NCBI RefSeq assembly: GCF_028728065.1
Contig: NZ_CP117811.1
Span: 620,001-684,000 of the forward strand
Source: Lentisphaera profundi
GTDB lineage: Bacteria > Verrucomicrobiota > Lentisphaeria > Lentisphaerales > Lentisphaeraceae
Direction of reading: 5' to 3'
Length of the DNA: 64,000 bases
Position numbers and translations under genes: made by a program. The notes beneath the pieces were generated by a model. It made no database searches and was not told where the DNA came from. It worked only from the letters and a program-made list of their open reading frames with translations. Each line of letters opens with the position of its first letter. Position 1 is the stretch's first letter. Below, in pieces: positions 44,627 through 52,014 of the stretch.

Positions 44627-46684
44627 ATGACTAGAATGAAACAATTTTTCATTGCAGTACTAATCTTGAATTCATGCTTGGTAGCTTGGGGTGAAAGTCT
44701 TTTACATCCGAGAAATGATCATGCACCAAAGTTAATTAGTAATGAAATGATTCAGATCTTCAGACAAAAAAACCTCAATCCCAAAAGTCTCGTTCAGTAC
44801 GAAGCGGGGAAATGGAAAATCCAAGCAAGAAATCAGCAGCCTTATCAATTGTTTATCCGGGGGGATAAACATGGCTGGGACTTGAGTTCTAAACTTTGGC
44901 TCAGTTTTGATATTGAAAATAAATCGGCAGTAGAGCTGATGGTGACGGGCACGGTTTTTGAGTCATGGAATAAAGTTCATGGAGGGGTAGTTGTTCCAGC
45001 TCATAGCAAAGAAACCTTATATATTCATCTACCGCGTAAGACTGAAATGTTTGATGACAAAGACTATTTATACTCCAATATAAAAGGTCTACCCAATGGG
45101 ACTTACAATAATACTTGGCTTAAGATAGATCTCTCCAAAATCCAAAACCTTGACCTAGATATATTTTCAAAATCGGGCAGCTTAAATTTCGAATTGAGTA
45201 ACTTGCGTGGCATGGCTGATTTTGTGCCTTTAAATAACTTTAAGAAGGCACCGAAAACAAGGCCCTATGTGGATATATATGGGCAGAATAATAGGGATGA
45301 TTGGCCTGGGAAAATAAAGAATGATCAAGCACTACACAATTCACTCCTAAATGAAAAGCGTGCGATGGGAGCAAGAAAAAAGGCGGATTATTTAAGTCAA
45401 TTTGGAGGTTTCCTCAATGCGGGAAAACATGTGGCCACAGGGCATTTTTATACGAAGAAAATAAATGGTCGTTGGTGGTTCATTGATCCAGAAGGTTACT
45501 TATTTTGGTCTTTTGGAGTGACCACAATCACATCAAAAATGTATACTAAAGAACCGGCCTTTGAATCATTACAGTCCCAAACTCAAAGTGCGGATGAACT
45601 GATGTACAATAAAAAATCAGGCTGGAACCCATTAGGCTCAAATATCTTGAAAAAGTATGGAGCCAATTGGCGCAGTGCTTATGCAGAAATGGTTCATGAA
45701 CGCATCCAGTCTTGGGGGATGAATACACTCGCCAATTGGACACAGAAAGAAATTAGTGGATTACAGAAAACGGCTTATGTGGTAGCGGTACATTTTCAGC
45801 GTAAAGAAATCAAAGAAGGGGAGCATTTAAAATCTTTGCCAGATGCTTATGATCCCCATTTTGAAAAGCATATACGCTCATCATTAGCGCGCTATAAAAA
45901 AGAAGCTGAGGATGCTTGGTGTCTAGGTTTTTTTGTTGACAATGAATTAGATTTTGGACATCATGAATACTCTATCGGAAAAACTATTTTTGAGGGCAAT
46001 CCGAACTCTTTTTCAAGAAAAGTCTTCGTCTCTAAATTACAAGATAAGTACAGTAATATTGATGAATTAAATAAGGCGTGGAAAACAGAGTTTGTTTCCT
46101 GGGATAAGCTTCTTGGCAAGCTAGAGATGAAGACTCAGGCTTGCCGCCAAGACATGGAGATGATGTCCGCGGCGTATTTGGAGAAATATTACTCAAGCTG
46201 TTCAAGTTCAATGAAAGCATTGGCGCCTAATAAGCTCTATTTAGGAAGTAGAATTTATCAAAAAGAAAATACTTTATCCTTACTCGCAGCGGCTCGTCAT
46301 TGTGATGTGCTTAGTATTAATAATTATGATTTTAGTCCCTTGAGAGTGGATTGGCCTAAAGCAATTGATACCCCAGTCATTATTGGAGAATATCATTTCG
46401 GTACCAGGACGGAATCGGGTGTATGGGGAGGAGGGCTTTGTACTTCAGTAGATTTATCGCATGCAGCTGAGCAATTCCGTTACTACAGTGAACAAGCGAT
46501 GCAGGACCCTCGTTTTGTAGGCGCGCATTATTTTCAATGGAGTGATCAAGTGGTCACTGGGCGAAAAGATGGTGAGAATTATCGCATTGGCTTTGTGTCG
46601 ATTACGGATGAACCCTATGCTGAAATGGTCGAAGCCTCTCGACGAGCAGGAAAGAATATGTACTCAAATCGTCTCGCTAAGTAA
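44627..46684 (+). CDS. Secreted GH50-like glycoside hydrolase (agarase-type)
   Basis: The 685-residue protein has a signal peptide and an N-terminal carbohydrate-binding-like beta domain (about 30-200). A TIM-barrel domain then opens with YGQNNRDDWPGKIKNDQ, LSQFGGFLNAGKHVATGHF and GRWWFIDPEGYLFWSFGV, all typical of GH50 beta-agarases. The putative acid/base is Glu440 (GFFVDNELDFG) and the nucleophile Glu588 (PVIIGEYHFGTR). Agar or another galactan is the usual substrate of GH50, and with a sulfatase next to it a sulfated galactan is plausible. Specificity is inferred. Confidence 0.82.
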   Translation: MTRMKQFFIAVLILNSCLVAWGESLLHPRNDHAPKLISNEMIQIFRQKNLNPKSLVQYEAGKWKIQARNQQPYQLFIRGDKHGWDLSSKLWLSFDIENKSAVELMVTGTVFESWNKVHGGVVVPAHSKETLYIHLPRKTEMFDDKDYLYSNIKGLPNGTYNNTWLKIDLSKIQNLDLDIFSKSGSLNFELSNLRGMADFVPLNNFKKAPKTRPYVDIYGQNNRDDWPGKIKNDQALHNSLLNEKRAMGARKKADYLSQFGGFLNAGKHVATGHFYTKKINGRWWFIDPEGYLFWSFGVTTITSKMYTKEPAFESLQSQTQSADELMYNKKSGWNPLGSNILKKYGANWRSAYAEMVHERIQSWGMNTLANWTQKEISGLQKTAYVVAVHFQRKEIKEGEHLKSLPDAYDPHFEKHIRSSLARYKKEAEDAWCLGFFVDNELDFGHHEYSIGKTIFEGNPNSFSRKVFVSKLQDKYSNIDELNKAWKTEFVSWDKLLGKLEMKTQACRQDMEMMSAAYLEKYYSSCSSSMKALAPNKLYLGSRIYQKENTLSLLAAARHCDVLSINNYDFSPLRVDWPKAIDTPVIIGEYHFGTRTESGVWGGGLCTSVDLSHAAEQFRYYSEQAMQDPRFVGAHYFQWSDQVVTGRKDGENYRIGFVSITDEPYAEMVEASRRAGKNMYSNRLAK

Positions 46685-46871
46685 GGCTTAAAATCTTAAT
46701 TATGACAATAAGCTTCGCTATTCTTATAGATTTTGATCTTCACGAAGAAATGATTATGAATTACTATTAATAAACAATTACAGAAGCTAGGATTTTGGTG
46801 TATTTTACAAATGTGTGAAATAGAGCTGTAATAACTGATTGATAGAATTTCTAAATTGTAGAGGCTTTAGG

Positions 46872-47471
46872 ATGGAAGATAACCTGACGAGAATGACCCT
46901 AATTCAAAAGTTGCAGGATGACTGTGATGATAATTCATGGGACGAATTTATTAAACTCTACAAAGGATACGTCTTTGTCATTATAAAAAAAATGAATTTT
47001 AATGATGAAGACTGCCACGATATAATGCAGACTTCTTTTTTGAAAGTTTGGAAAAGCGTACAGAATTTTGAGCATGGGGGCTACAATGGACAATTCCGTC
47101 GTTGGTTAGCCATGATTGCTCGTAATACCGCACTCAATCACTTAGATAAAGTGAAGCGTGAAGCCAATAAACAAAATTTATATACACTAGAGAAGCAACA
47201 CACTTACCTCGTCGCTTTTACCGAGCCAGAAATAGATAAAATGGCCGATAAAGAATGGGGCGTTTACATTTCCAATATTGCTTGGTCCAATGTTCAGCCA
47301 GAGCTCAATCAAAAGCTCCAAGATGTTTTTCAAATGTCATTAGATGGTCGACCACGTACTGAAATTGCCGAAGTGCTAGATCTACCACCAAATACGGTGT
47401 CAGTTTATAAAAGACGAGTGACGGCCATTTTACAGAAAGAAATCAAACGCCTCGAAAAAACTTTTGGCTAA
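46872..47471 (+). CDS. ECF-type RNA polymerase sigma factor
   Basis: The 199-residue sigma-70-family factor has only regions 2 and 4. Region 2 reads WDEFIKLYKGYVFVIIKKMNFNDEDCHDIMQTSFLKVWKSV, with the QFRRWLAMIARNTALNHL part for -10 contact. Region 4 reads LNQKLQDVFQMSLDGRPRTEIAEVLDLPPNTVSVYKRRV. It belongs to the group common in Planctomycetota and Lentisphaerota. No anti-sigma gene follows. TTG 46839 opens the frame, but GAGG at 46861 fits ATG 46872. It might read the motif found before the neighbouring carbohydrate genes, which is inference. Confidence 0.88.
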   Translation: MEDNLTRMTLIQKLQDDCDDNSWDEFIKLYKGYVFVIIKKMNFNDEDCHDIMQTSFLKVWKSVQNFEHGGYNGQFRRWLAMIARNTALNHLDKVKREANKQNLYTLEKQHTYLVAFTEPEIDKMADKEWGVYISNIAWSNVQPELNQKLQDVFQMSLDGRPRTEIAEVLDLPPNTVSVYKRRVTAILQKEIKRLEKTFG

Positions 47472-47669
47472 TGACCTTTTTTAATATGCTTTGATATCAA
47501 TGGGACATACACCTGACGTTGCAGGCTGCATTCTGTCGGTGAGCGGCACCTACGATCATGTTACCCTATTTATTGTCGTTAATAAATAACTCTTATGGAT
47601 GCTTTTCTTTTCAAGAAGTTTTGTCTAAGGCCCTATCAGGGAACGTGACCAAAATTTGAAAACTATTCA

Positions 47670-48698
47670 TTACTTCTTCACTGGATAAGGAGGCGTTTTA
47701 ACTGGAGTTAACTGAAGGATGCTGTCACCTTTGTCAGACGACCCAGAGCGGAAGATTGCCAGGTAGAGTTTCCCCTCATTTTTAGTTAGGTAATAGGGAA
47801 CCATCCCCTTGGGGACCAGGCGACTGAGGTCTGTCCATTTCCCAGTAGCAAGATCTTCCAATTTTTTGAATCGGATGAATTTATGCTCATCCGGATCGGT
47901 TTTTCCGGCATGTGACTTCGTAAAAAAACTCGTTGCATACCAGTAGCCGTTAAAGTAATCGACATCGTTGAGAACAAGCCCTGTCTTCTTCCAGGAGCCA
48001 ACGTTTGCACTACGTTTCGTTGGATCAAAACTATCATAGATTTTGAATTTTCCAGTCTTCCAATCCACGATTTCCACGACACGCCCCTCCGCCGAGTTAA
48101 TCACATAAAGCTTGCCGTTCACAAAGGTCAGGCCTCTAGAATAACCCTTAACGGGCACCTTAAGTGCAGACTCATCTTTACCGATCGCCTTGAAGCGAAA
48201 AACATGCCCTGAATTGGGATTGATCGCATAGATCCAACCCGTCGCAGGGTCAAGCACGATATCGTGTGGGCGATTCAAAGCAACTCCAGCAATCTTTTTG
48301 GTTTCGGCGCTGATCTTTTTGCTTGAGAGACTCTTAAAGGCAATGATGCGATGGTTACCCGTATCGTTAGCGTAATAGAGCTTATCTGCGGGGTTGTAAA
48401 CAAGCGAGTGCTGAGCTTTTACCGGTACGGGCGAAATTTGAAAGGGGGCATCGGGACCTTTACGGTACATAAATCGGTTGTTTTCCAGGTCGGTCACAAT
48501 CTCTAAATTATCCCCAATAAAGGCGATATGGGTGGGTGTTTTGAATTTTATCGAATTACTTTTTGGGGCGTAAACAGTTACTTTTAAGCCCAAATCTACT
48601 TGATTGTTTGTCAGCTCCTTGCTGAAAAGTGACTGTGACGAGATGGCCATTACGATGAAGAGGAAGAGGAAGAGGAAGAACATCTTTTTTTTGTTCAT
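47670..48698 (-). CDS. Secreted NHL/beta-propeller protein
   Basis: From ATG 48698 the 342-residue protein has a long hydrophobic signal (MFFLFLFLFIVMAISSQSLFS). A beta-propeller of about six blades follows with NHL/SMP-30-like strands (LVYNPADKLYYANDTGNHRIIAF, PHDIVLDPATGWIYAINPNSGHVFRF, GLTFVNGKLYVINSAEGRVVEI). The ligand or substrate is unknown. Base composition is somewhat richer in G and C than its flanks. The gene begins exactly at the break of a truncated sulfatase (48700-48861), whose promoter it has probably taken over. The upstream in-frame start at 48812 lies in the sulfatase remnant. Confidence 0.75.
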   Translation of the reverse strand: MNKKKMFFLFLFLFIVMAISSQSLFSKELTNNQVDLGLKVTVYAPKSNSIKFKTPTHIAFIGDNLEIVTDLENNRFMYRKGPDAPFQISPVPVKAQHSLVYNPADKLYYANDTGNHRIIAFKSLSSKKISAETKKIAGVALNRPHDIVLDPATGWIYAINPNSGHVFRFKAIGKDESALKVPVKGYSRGLTFVNGKLYVINSAEGRVVEIVDWKTGKFKIYDSFDPTKRSANVGSWKKTGLVLNDVDYFNGYWYATSFFTKSHAGKTDPDEHKFIRFKKLEDLATGKWTDLSRLVPKGMVPYYLTKNEGKLYLAIFRSGSSDKGDSILQLTPVKTPPYPVKK

Positions 48699-48699
48699 T

Positions 48700-48861
48700 T
48701 TAAATTGTCCAGATGAATAATATTTTGGTGAACTCACTGCCGAATGCTGCAATATCCGTCCAGCCCATATCATCGACATTGATAAGTATGATATTGGGTT
48801 TCTGATTGGCAAATAGCTGAGTTGATAGAAACAGGATGAGACTTAGAAGGTATTTCATCAT
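48700..48861 (-). pseudogene. N-terminal remnant of a sulfatase gene
   Basis: The minus strand encodes a signal peptide (MMKYLLSLILFLSTQLFA) and then NQKPNIILINVDDMGWTDIAAFGSEF, the unmistakable start of an S1 sulfatase with the metal-binding Asp pair. After this the similarity ends abruptly (TKILFIWTI) and a TAA at 48700-48702 follows, one base before the ATG of the beta-propeller gene. The formylglycine motif and the rest are gone. Confidence 0.85.
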
Positions 48862-48920
48862 TTATGTTTTCTTTGATTTGAAATATGTTTTAGATCTTTG
48901 ATAATCTGAATTTGTTGCTG

Positions 48921-48950
48921 ATAGAAGTATAAAAAATCGAAGATCTTAAC
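48921..48950 (-). promoter_or_regulatory. GTTAA-N18-CTTCTA motif before the sulfatase remnant/beta-propeller gene
   Basis: On the minus strand GCTGTTAAGATCTTC is followed by CTTCTAT, with 23 bases from the G of GTTAA to the C of CTTCTA. It lies 60 bases before the sulfatase start. The same arrangement occurs before four other carbohydrate genes. Confidence 0.5.
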
Positions 48951-48984
48951 AGCGAAAAAATATAAAAAGAATTGAGTTCATTTT

Positions 48985-49110
48985 TTTCACCACCTCACGG
49001 CACAGTTTGCAGGCCAGGGGACGGAGTCCCAGAGCTTGTAATAGAAAACACAAGGGGAGATTTACCGCCTCACTCCAGCGGGGAGGTGTTGCCACACTGG
49101 CGGAAAAAAG
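48985..49110. repeat. Intergenic multi-hairpin element, reverse copy D1
   Basis: Read on the minus strand it has CCGCCAGTGTGGCAACACCTCCCCGCTGGAGTGAGGCGG-type (outer CCGCC/GGCGG) structure, then CCCCTTGTGTTTT, GGGACTCCGTCCC and CCTGCAAACTGTGCC. This is the same order as in the plus-strand copies at 49905-50350. Confidence 0.65.
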
Positions 49111-49134
49111 AGAATTGAGTTCATTTTATTTATT

Positions 49135-49200
49135 CTCTAGCATCTGGGCTTAGGGATTTCTGAGCGAAACGAAGAAATTCCTCTGTCTCCCTGGTTAAGA
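49135..49200 (-). repeat. Isolated attC site
   Basis: On the minus strand TCTTAAC (49194-49200) forms R'', then AGAGGAATTTCTTCG and TTTCGCTCAGAAATCCCTAA. This centre is nearly identical to that of the attC at 30495-30560. The far end is degenerate (R' GCTAGAG, 49135-49141). The TAA stop of the adjacent gene lies inside R'', as in the array. No integrase is nearby. Confidence 0.75.
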
Positions 49201-49626
49201 TTGTTTTTTATTTCGTATGATTATAAGTAAAGGCAACATTATATGACCTATTACACTTATTAAATATCTGCCCGAATTCATTATACCGTTTGGTTCTAAT
49301 GTATTTTTAATGTGTTTTTCTATAGCGATATCAAACATGATTTTTAGTGACATTACAGTTATATATACAAAGAATATTTTAATGAATATCTTTGGTTTGT
49401 TTAGGCATAATATTACAGTTAAGGCGATAATGACAACAACCCATTTGATGGGATATTCAATAGGTTCATAAAAGTCAACCAGCGGATTATTAGGGTGTTT
49501 TTCTATAGAAGTAATATAATGGTTGATATATTCTAGGCTAGGTATATCAAGACTCCAGCGCTCATAAATCTGCCACAGTTGATTTAGGATTACGACGCTA
49601 AAAATTAAAGTGATTTTTTTATTCAT
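49195..49626 (-). CDS. Membrane protein carried by a solitary integron cassette
   Basis: The 143-residue protein has three or four hydrophobic segments (about 3-16, 58-75, 80-100 and 118-138). No family is recognised. It is embedded in a complete cassette structure: an R' box GTTAGAT (perfect GTTRRRY; minus strand 49632-49638) six bases before the ATG and an attC overlapping its stop. Its AT-rich composition and small size match the cassettes of the main array. Confidence 0.6.
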   Translation of the reverse strand: MNKKITLIFSVVILNQLWQIYERWSLDIPSLEYINHYITSIEKHPNNPLVDFYEPIEYPIKWVVVIIALTVILCLNKPKIFIKIFFVYITVMSLKIMFDIAIEKHIKNTLEPNGIMNSGRYLISVIGHIMLPLLIIIRNKKQS

Positions 49627-49904
49627 TTTTTATCTAACGACGTGCTTAGATATGTATTGCTTGAAAGTGTTTTGAGTGCTAGACGATTTGATCCCATAAT
49701 TAACTCCCTAAATTAATTGAAGTTATTAGTGTATGGCAAAATGAATTTATATTCAAGAGGCAAGCATGAGAAAACAAAAAGCCCCAGCAGTTCTGCAGGG
49801 GCTTTGGGCAAGTGTATAAAATAACACGATGCTCCAGAAGAGAAGGCATGATGCTGCGCAGACGAGAGGAACGCTGTCTCCTCGAATTCCCCTTAAATCT
49901 TCCC

Positions 49905-50352
49905 TGCAGGTGTATCCGCCCGTAAGGCAATACCTCCCCGCTGGAGTGAGGCGGATTAATAAACATTTTTTACCTAAAGATAAGGGACTCCATCCCTGCA
50001 AGGTGTGCCCACCTTGAGAGGCGGATGAAAAGCATTTGCCCCTTGTGTTTTTATTACAAGTACAGGGACTCCGTCCCCATCCCTGCAAGGTGTGCCCACC
50101 TTGAGAGGCGGATAAAAAGAGAATTGAAAATCACCTATCCCCAATTTTTCCATCCGCCCGTATGGCAATACCTCCCCGCTGGAGTGAAGCGGTAAATATC
50201 CCCTTGTGTTTTTATTACAAGTACAGGGACTCCGTCCCCATCCCTGCAAGGTGTGCCCACCTTGAGAGGCGGATAAAAAGTGTTGCCTAGAAGCATTGGG
50301 ACTCCGTCCCCATCCCTGCAAGGTGTGCCCACCTTGAGAGGCGGATGAAAGA
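49905..50352. repeat. Tandem cluster of multi-hairpin elements (D2)
   Basis: Four copies of a roughly 50-bp unit lie at about 49983-50026, 50061-50113, 50222-50274 and 50297-50346. Each has the hairpin GGGACTCCRTCCC followed by CCTGCAAGGTGTGCCCACCTT (hairpin AAGGTG-TGCC-CACCTT) and GAGAGGCGGAT. Interspersed are two copies of a 40-bp unit with outer CCGCC/GGCGG and inner CTCCCCGCTGGAG (49917-49956 and 50154-50192). CCCCTTGTGTTTTTATTACAAGTA is also duplicated (50039, 50200). There is no gene in this 650-bp gap. Confidence 0.8.
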
Positions 50353-50365
50353 GCAGTGAATATTA

Positions 50366-51769
50366 TTACTTTTTCTTAATGTGCTTGGGACGGTCTTTGA
50401 AAGCGAGTTCTTTGTCGTAAATGACTCCTGGGCGAATGTCTTCATGGGCTTGCTCAGTAATGGCAATCATCTGTTTAAGAATGTCAGGATTACTTTTGGC
50501 GATATCATTTAATTCTTCAATATCTTTTGAGATATTGTAGAGTTCCCAAGAGGACTCTTTTCTTTTGCGATAAAGCTTCCAATCACCCATTCTGAGCGCT
50601 GTTTGCCTATAGTATTCCCAGTAGAGGTATTTGTGCTCTTCCTGTCCTTCTTTATTGAGGAGAGTTGGCAGAATAGAGAGGCCATCAGTTTTTGGTGAAT
50701 CAGTTTTTGCGATATCCGCTAAAGTGGGCATGATATCGGGAAAATAAAACATGTGGTCACTCATAGAGCCCGCTTTGATTTTTCCGGGCCAGCGTGCGTA
50801 CATGGGAATCTTGAGCCCACCATCATAAAGTGAGCCCTTGCCAGCACGAAAGCGCTCGCCGGTCTCTGGATTCAAGTTGGGTGCAAAGAAGCCATGGGGG
50901 TGCTCTTCATTTTTGAAATAAGGCTCACCACCATTATCACCACAGAGGAAAACGACGGTGTTGTCATCTATATCTAGCTCTTTGAGGAGGCTCATGATCT
51001 CGCCAAGTTGACGATCCACCATGTGCATAAAGGCGGCGTAGACTTTGGCATCAGTATCTTTACTCTGACCTGCAGACCAATTCTTATCTTTGAAGAGCTG
51101 CCAAGAGGGGTCATCTTTTTTAATTCCCCAGTGACCATGCGGAGGTGTCCAAGGAAGGTAGCAGAAGAAGGGAACATCCTTGTTTTTTTTGATGAACTTG
51201 ATGGATTGCTCGAAGATCTCATCTTGAGCATGGGTTTCGCCTTTGTAGCGATCTTGATTAGAATTGCCTTTGAGGGGGACTTCTTTGCCATTATGGATTA
51301 GGTATTCGGGGAAATATGTATGCGCATGCACTTGGTCGTAATAACCAAAAAATTCATCAAAACCATGTTTTTCAGGCACTCCGGAAGTTCCGCGAGCGCC
51401 AACGCCCCATTTGCCGAAGCCACCAGTGACATAGCCTTCTTTTTTGAGCATAGAACCCAAGGTGGGCTCAGCTTCTCGAATAGCGGAATAGCCATCATTG
51501 CTACGCATGGAAGTGTGTCCGGTATGAAGACCGGTTAGTAGTACGGCGCGGGTGGGCCCACAAGTTGGCGCTCCTGCATAAGCGTTGGTGAATTGCATGC
51601 CTTGAGTAGCAAACTTATCTATATTGGGGGTAATCAGATAATCATTCTTCATGTGGGAAGTCTCGAAGTAGCCCCATTCATCGAGCATGAGGTAAATGAT
51701 GTTGGGTTTCTTTTCGGCCATGGTGTTGAAGCCGATTAAGAAAAATATAATTAGCAGAGCTTTTTTCAT
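50366..51769 (-). CDS. Secreted sulfatase (Cys-type formylglycine motif)
   Basis: From the ATG at 51769 the 467-residue protein has a signal peptide (MKKALLIIFFLIGFNTMA). The formylglycine motif is at Cys70 (APTCGPTRAVLLTGLHTGH). The first metal site reads LMLDEWG, with Glu in place of the usual second Asp (Asp30-Glu31). The later metal site FLCGDNGGEPY is intact. HGFFAPNLNPETGERFRAGKGSLYDGGL is the usual active-site strand. The longer frame to 51916 runs through repeat DNA and is rejected. It lies alone between repeat clusters; the substrate is probably a sulfated marine glycan. Confidence 0.93.
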   Translation of the reverse strand: MKKALLIIFFLIGFNTMAEKKPNIIYLMLDEWGYFETSHMKNDYLITPNIDKFATQGMQFTNAYAGAPTCGPTRAVLLTGLHTGHTSMRSNDGYSAIREAEPTLGSMLKKEGYVTGGFGKWGVGARGTSGVPEKHGFDEFFGYYDQVHAHTYFPEYLIHNGKEVPLKGNSNQDRYKGETHAQDEIFEQSIKFIKKNKDVPFFCYLPWTPPHGHWGIKKDDPSWQLFKDKNWSAGQSKDTDAKVYAAFMHMVDRQLGEIMSLLKELDIDDNTVVFLCGDNGGEPYFKNEEHPHGFFAPNLNPETGERFRAGKGSLYDGGLKIPMYARWPGKIKAGSMSDHMFYFPDIMPTLADIAKTDSPKTDGLSILPTLLNKEGQEEHKYLYWEYYRQTALRMGDWKLYRKRKESSWELYNISKDIEELNDIAKSNPDILKQMIAITEQAHEDIRPGVIYDKELAFKDRPKHIKKK

Positions 51770-51803
51770 GGTGAGTTTTATCCTTTGATTTTGATCCTTA
51801 TTA

Positions 51804-51832
51804 ATTAAGTACTTGAGGGGTGGAAACTTAAG
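51804..51832 (-). promoter_or_regulatory. Variant of the GTTAA/CTTCTA motif before the sulfatase
   Basis: The minus strand reads CTTAAGTTTCC and, 23 bases from its first base, CTTAAT. Position and spacing agree with the motif before the other carbohydrate genes, but both boxes carry changes. It lies 35 bases before the start codon. Confidence 0.35.
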
Positions 51833-51859
51833 GTTTTTTATGCTCATATATACATTTTT

Positions 51860-51990
51860 ATCCCGCCCGCGGGGGCTCCCCGCTCGCCGAAGGCATTTGT
51901 ATCTGGTGCTTCGCACACGAGAGGACTCTGTCCTCTCGAGCTCTCCTGCAAGGACTTGCCAGTCCTGTACCAGGCGACTTTAGTGCTTCG
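51860..51990. repeat. Intergenic multi-hairpin element, copy C
   Basis: Hairpins in order are GCGGGGGCTCCCCGC, GTGCTTCGCAC, CGAGAGGAC-TCT-GTCCTCTCG and CCTGCAAGGACT-TGCC-AGTCCTG, and then another GTGCTTCGCAC. The third and fourth correspond to the two hairpins of cluster D2 with compensating stem changes. Confidence 0.7.
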
Positions 51991-52014
51991 CACTCACTTA
52001 AAAATTTCAATACT

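Noticed and set aside
49700-50332. Several overlapping minus-strand open frames of 65-115 codons
   Set aside because: They read through tandem hairpin repeats (repeated MQGWGRSP, GTPCRDGDGVP) and encode no plausible protein.
49905-50352. CRISPR array
   Set aside because: The repeated units are themselves palindromic and unequally spaced, the intervening sequences are also repeats, and no cas gene is present.
51770-51916. 49-residue extension of the sulfatase
   Set aside because: It is encoded by repeat DNA and would hide the signal peptide.
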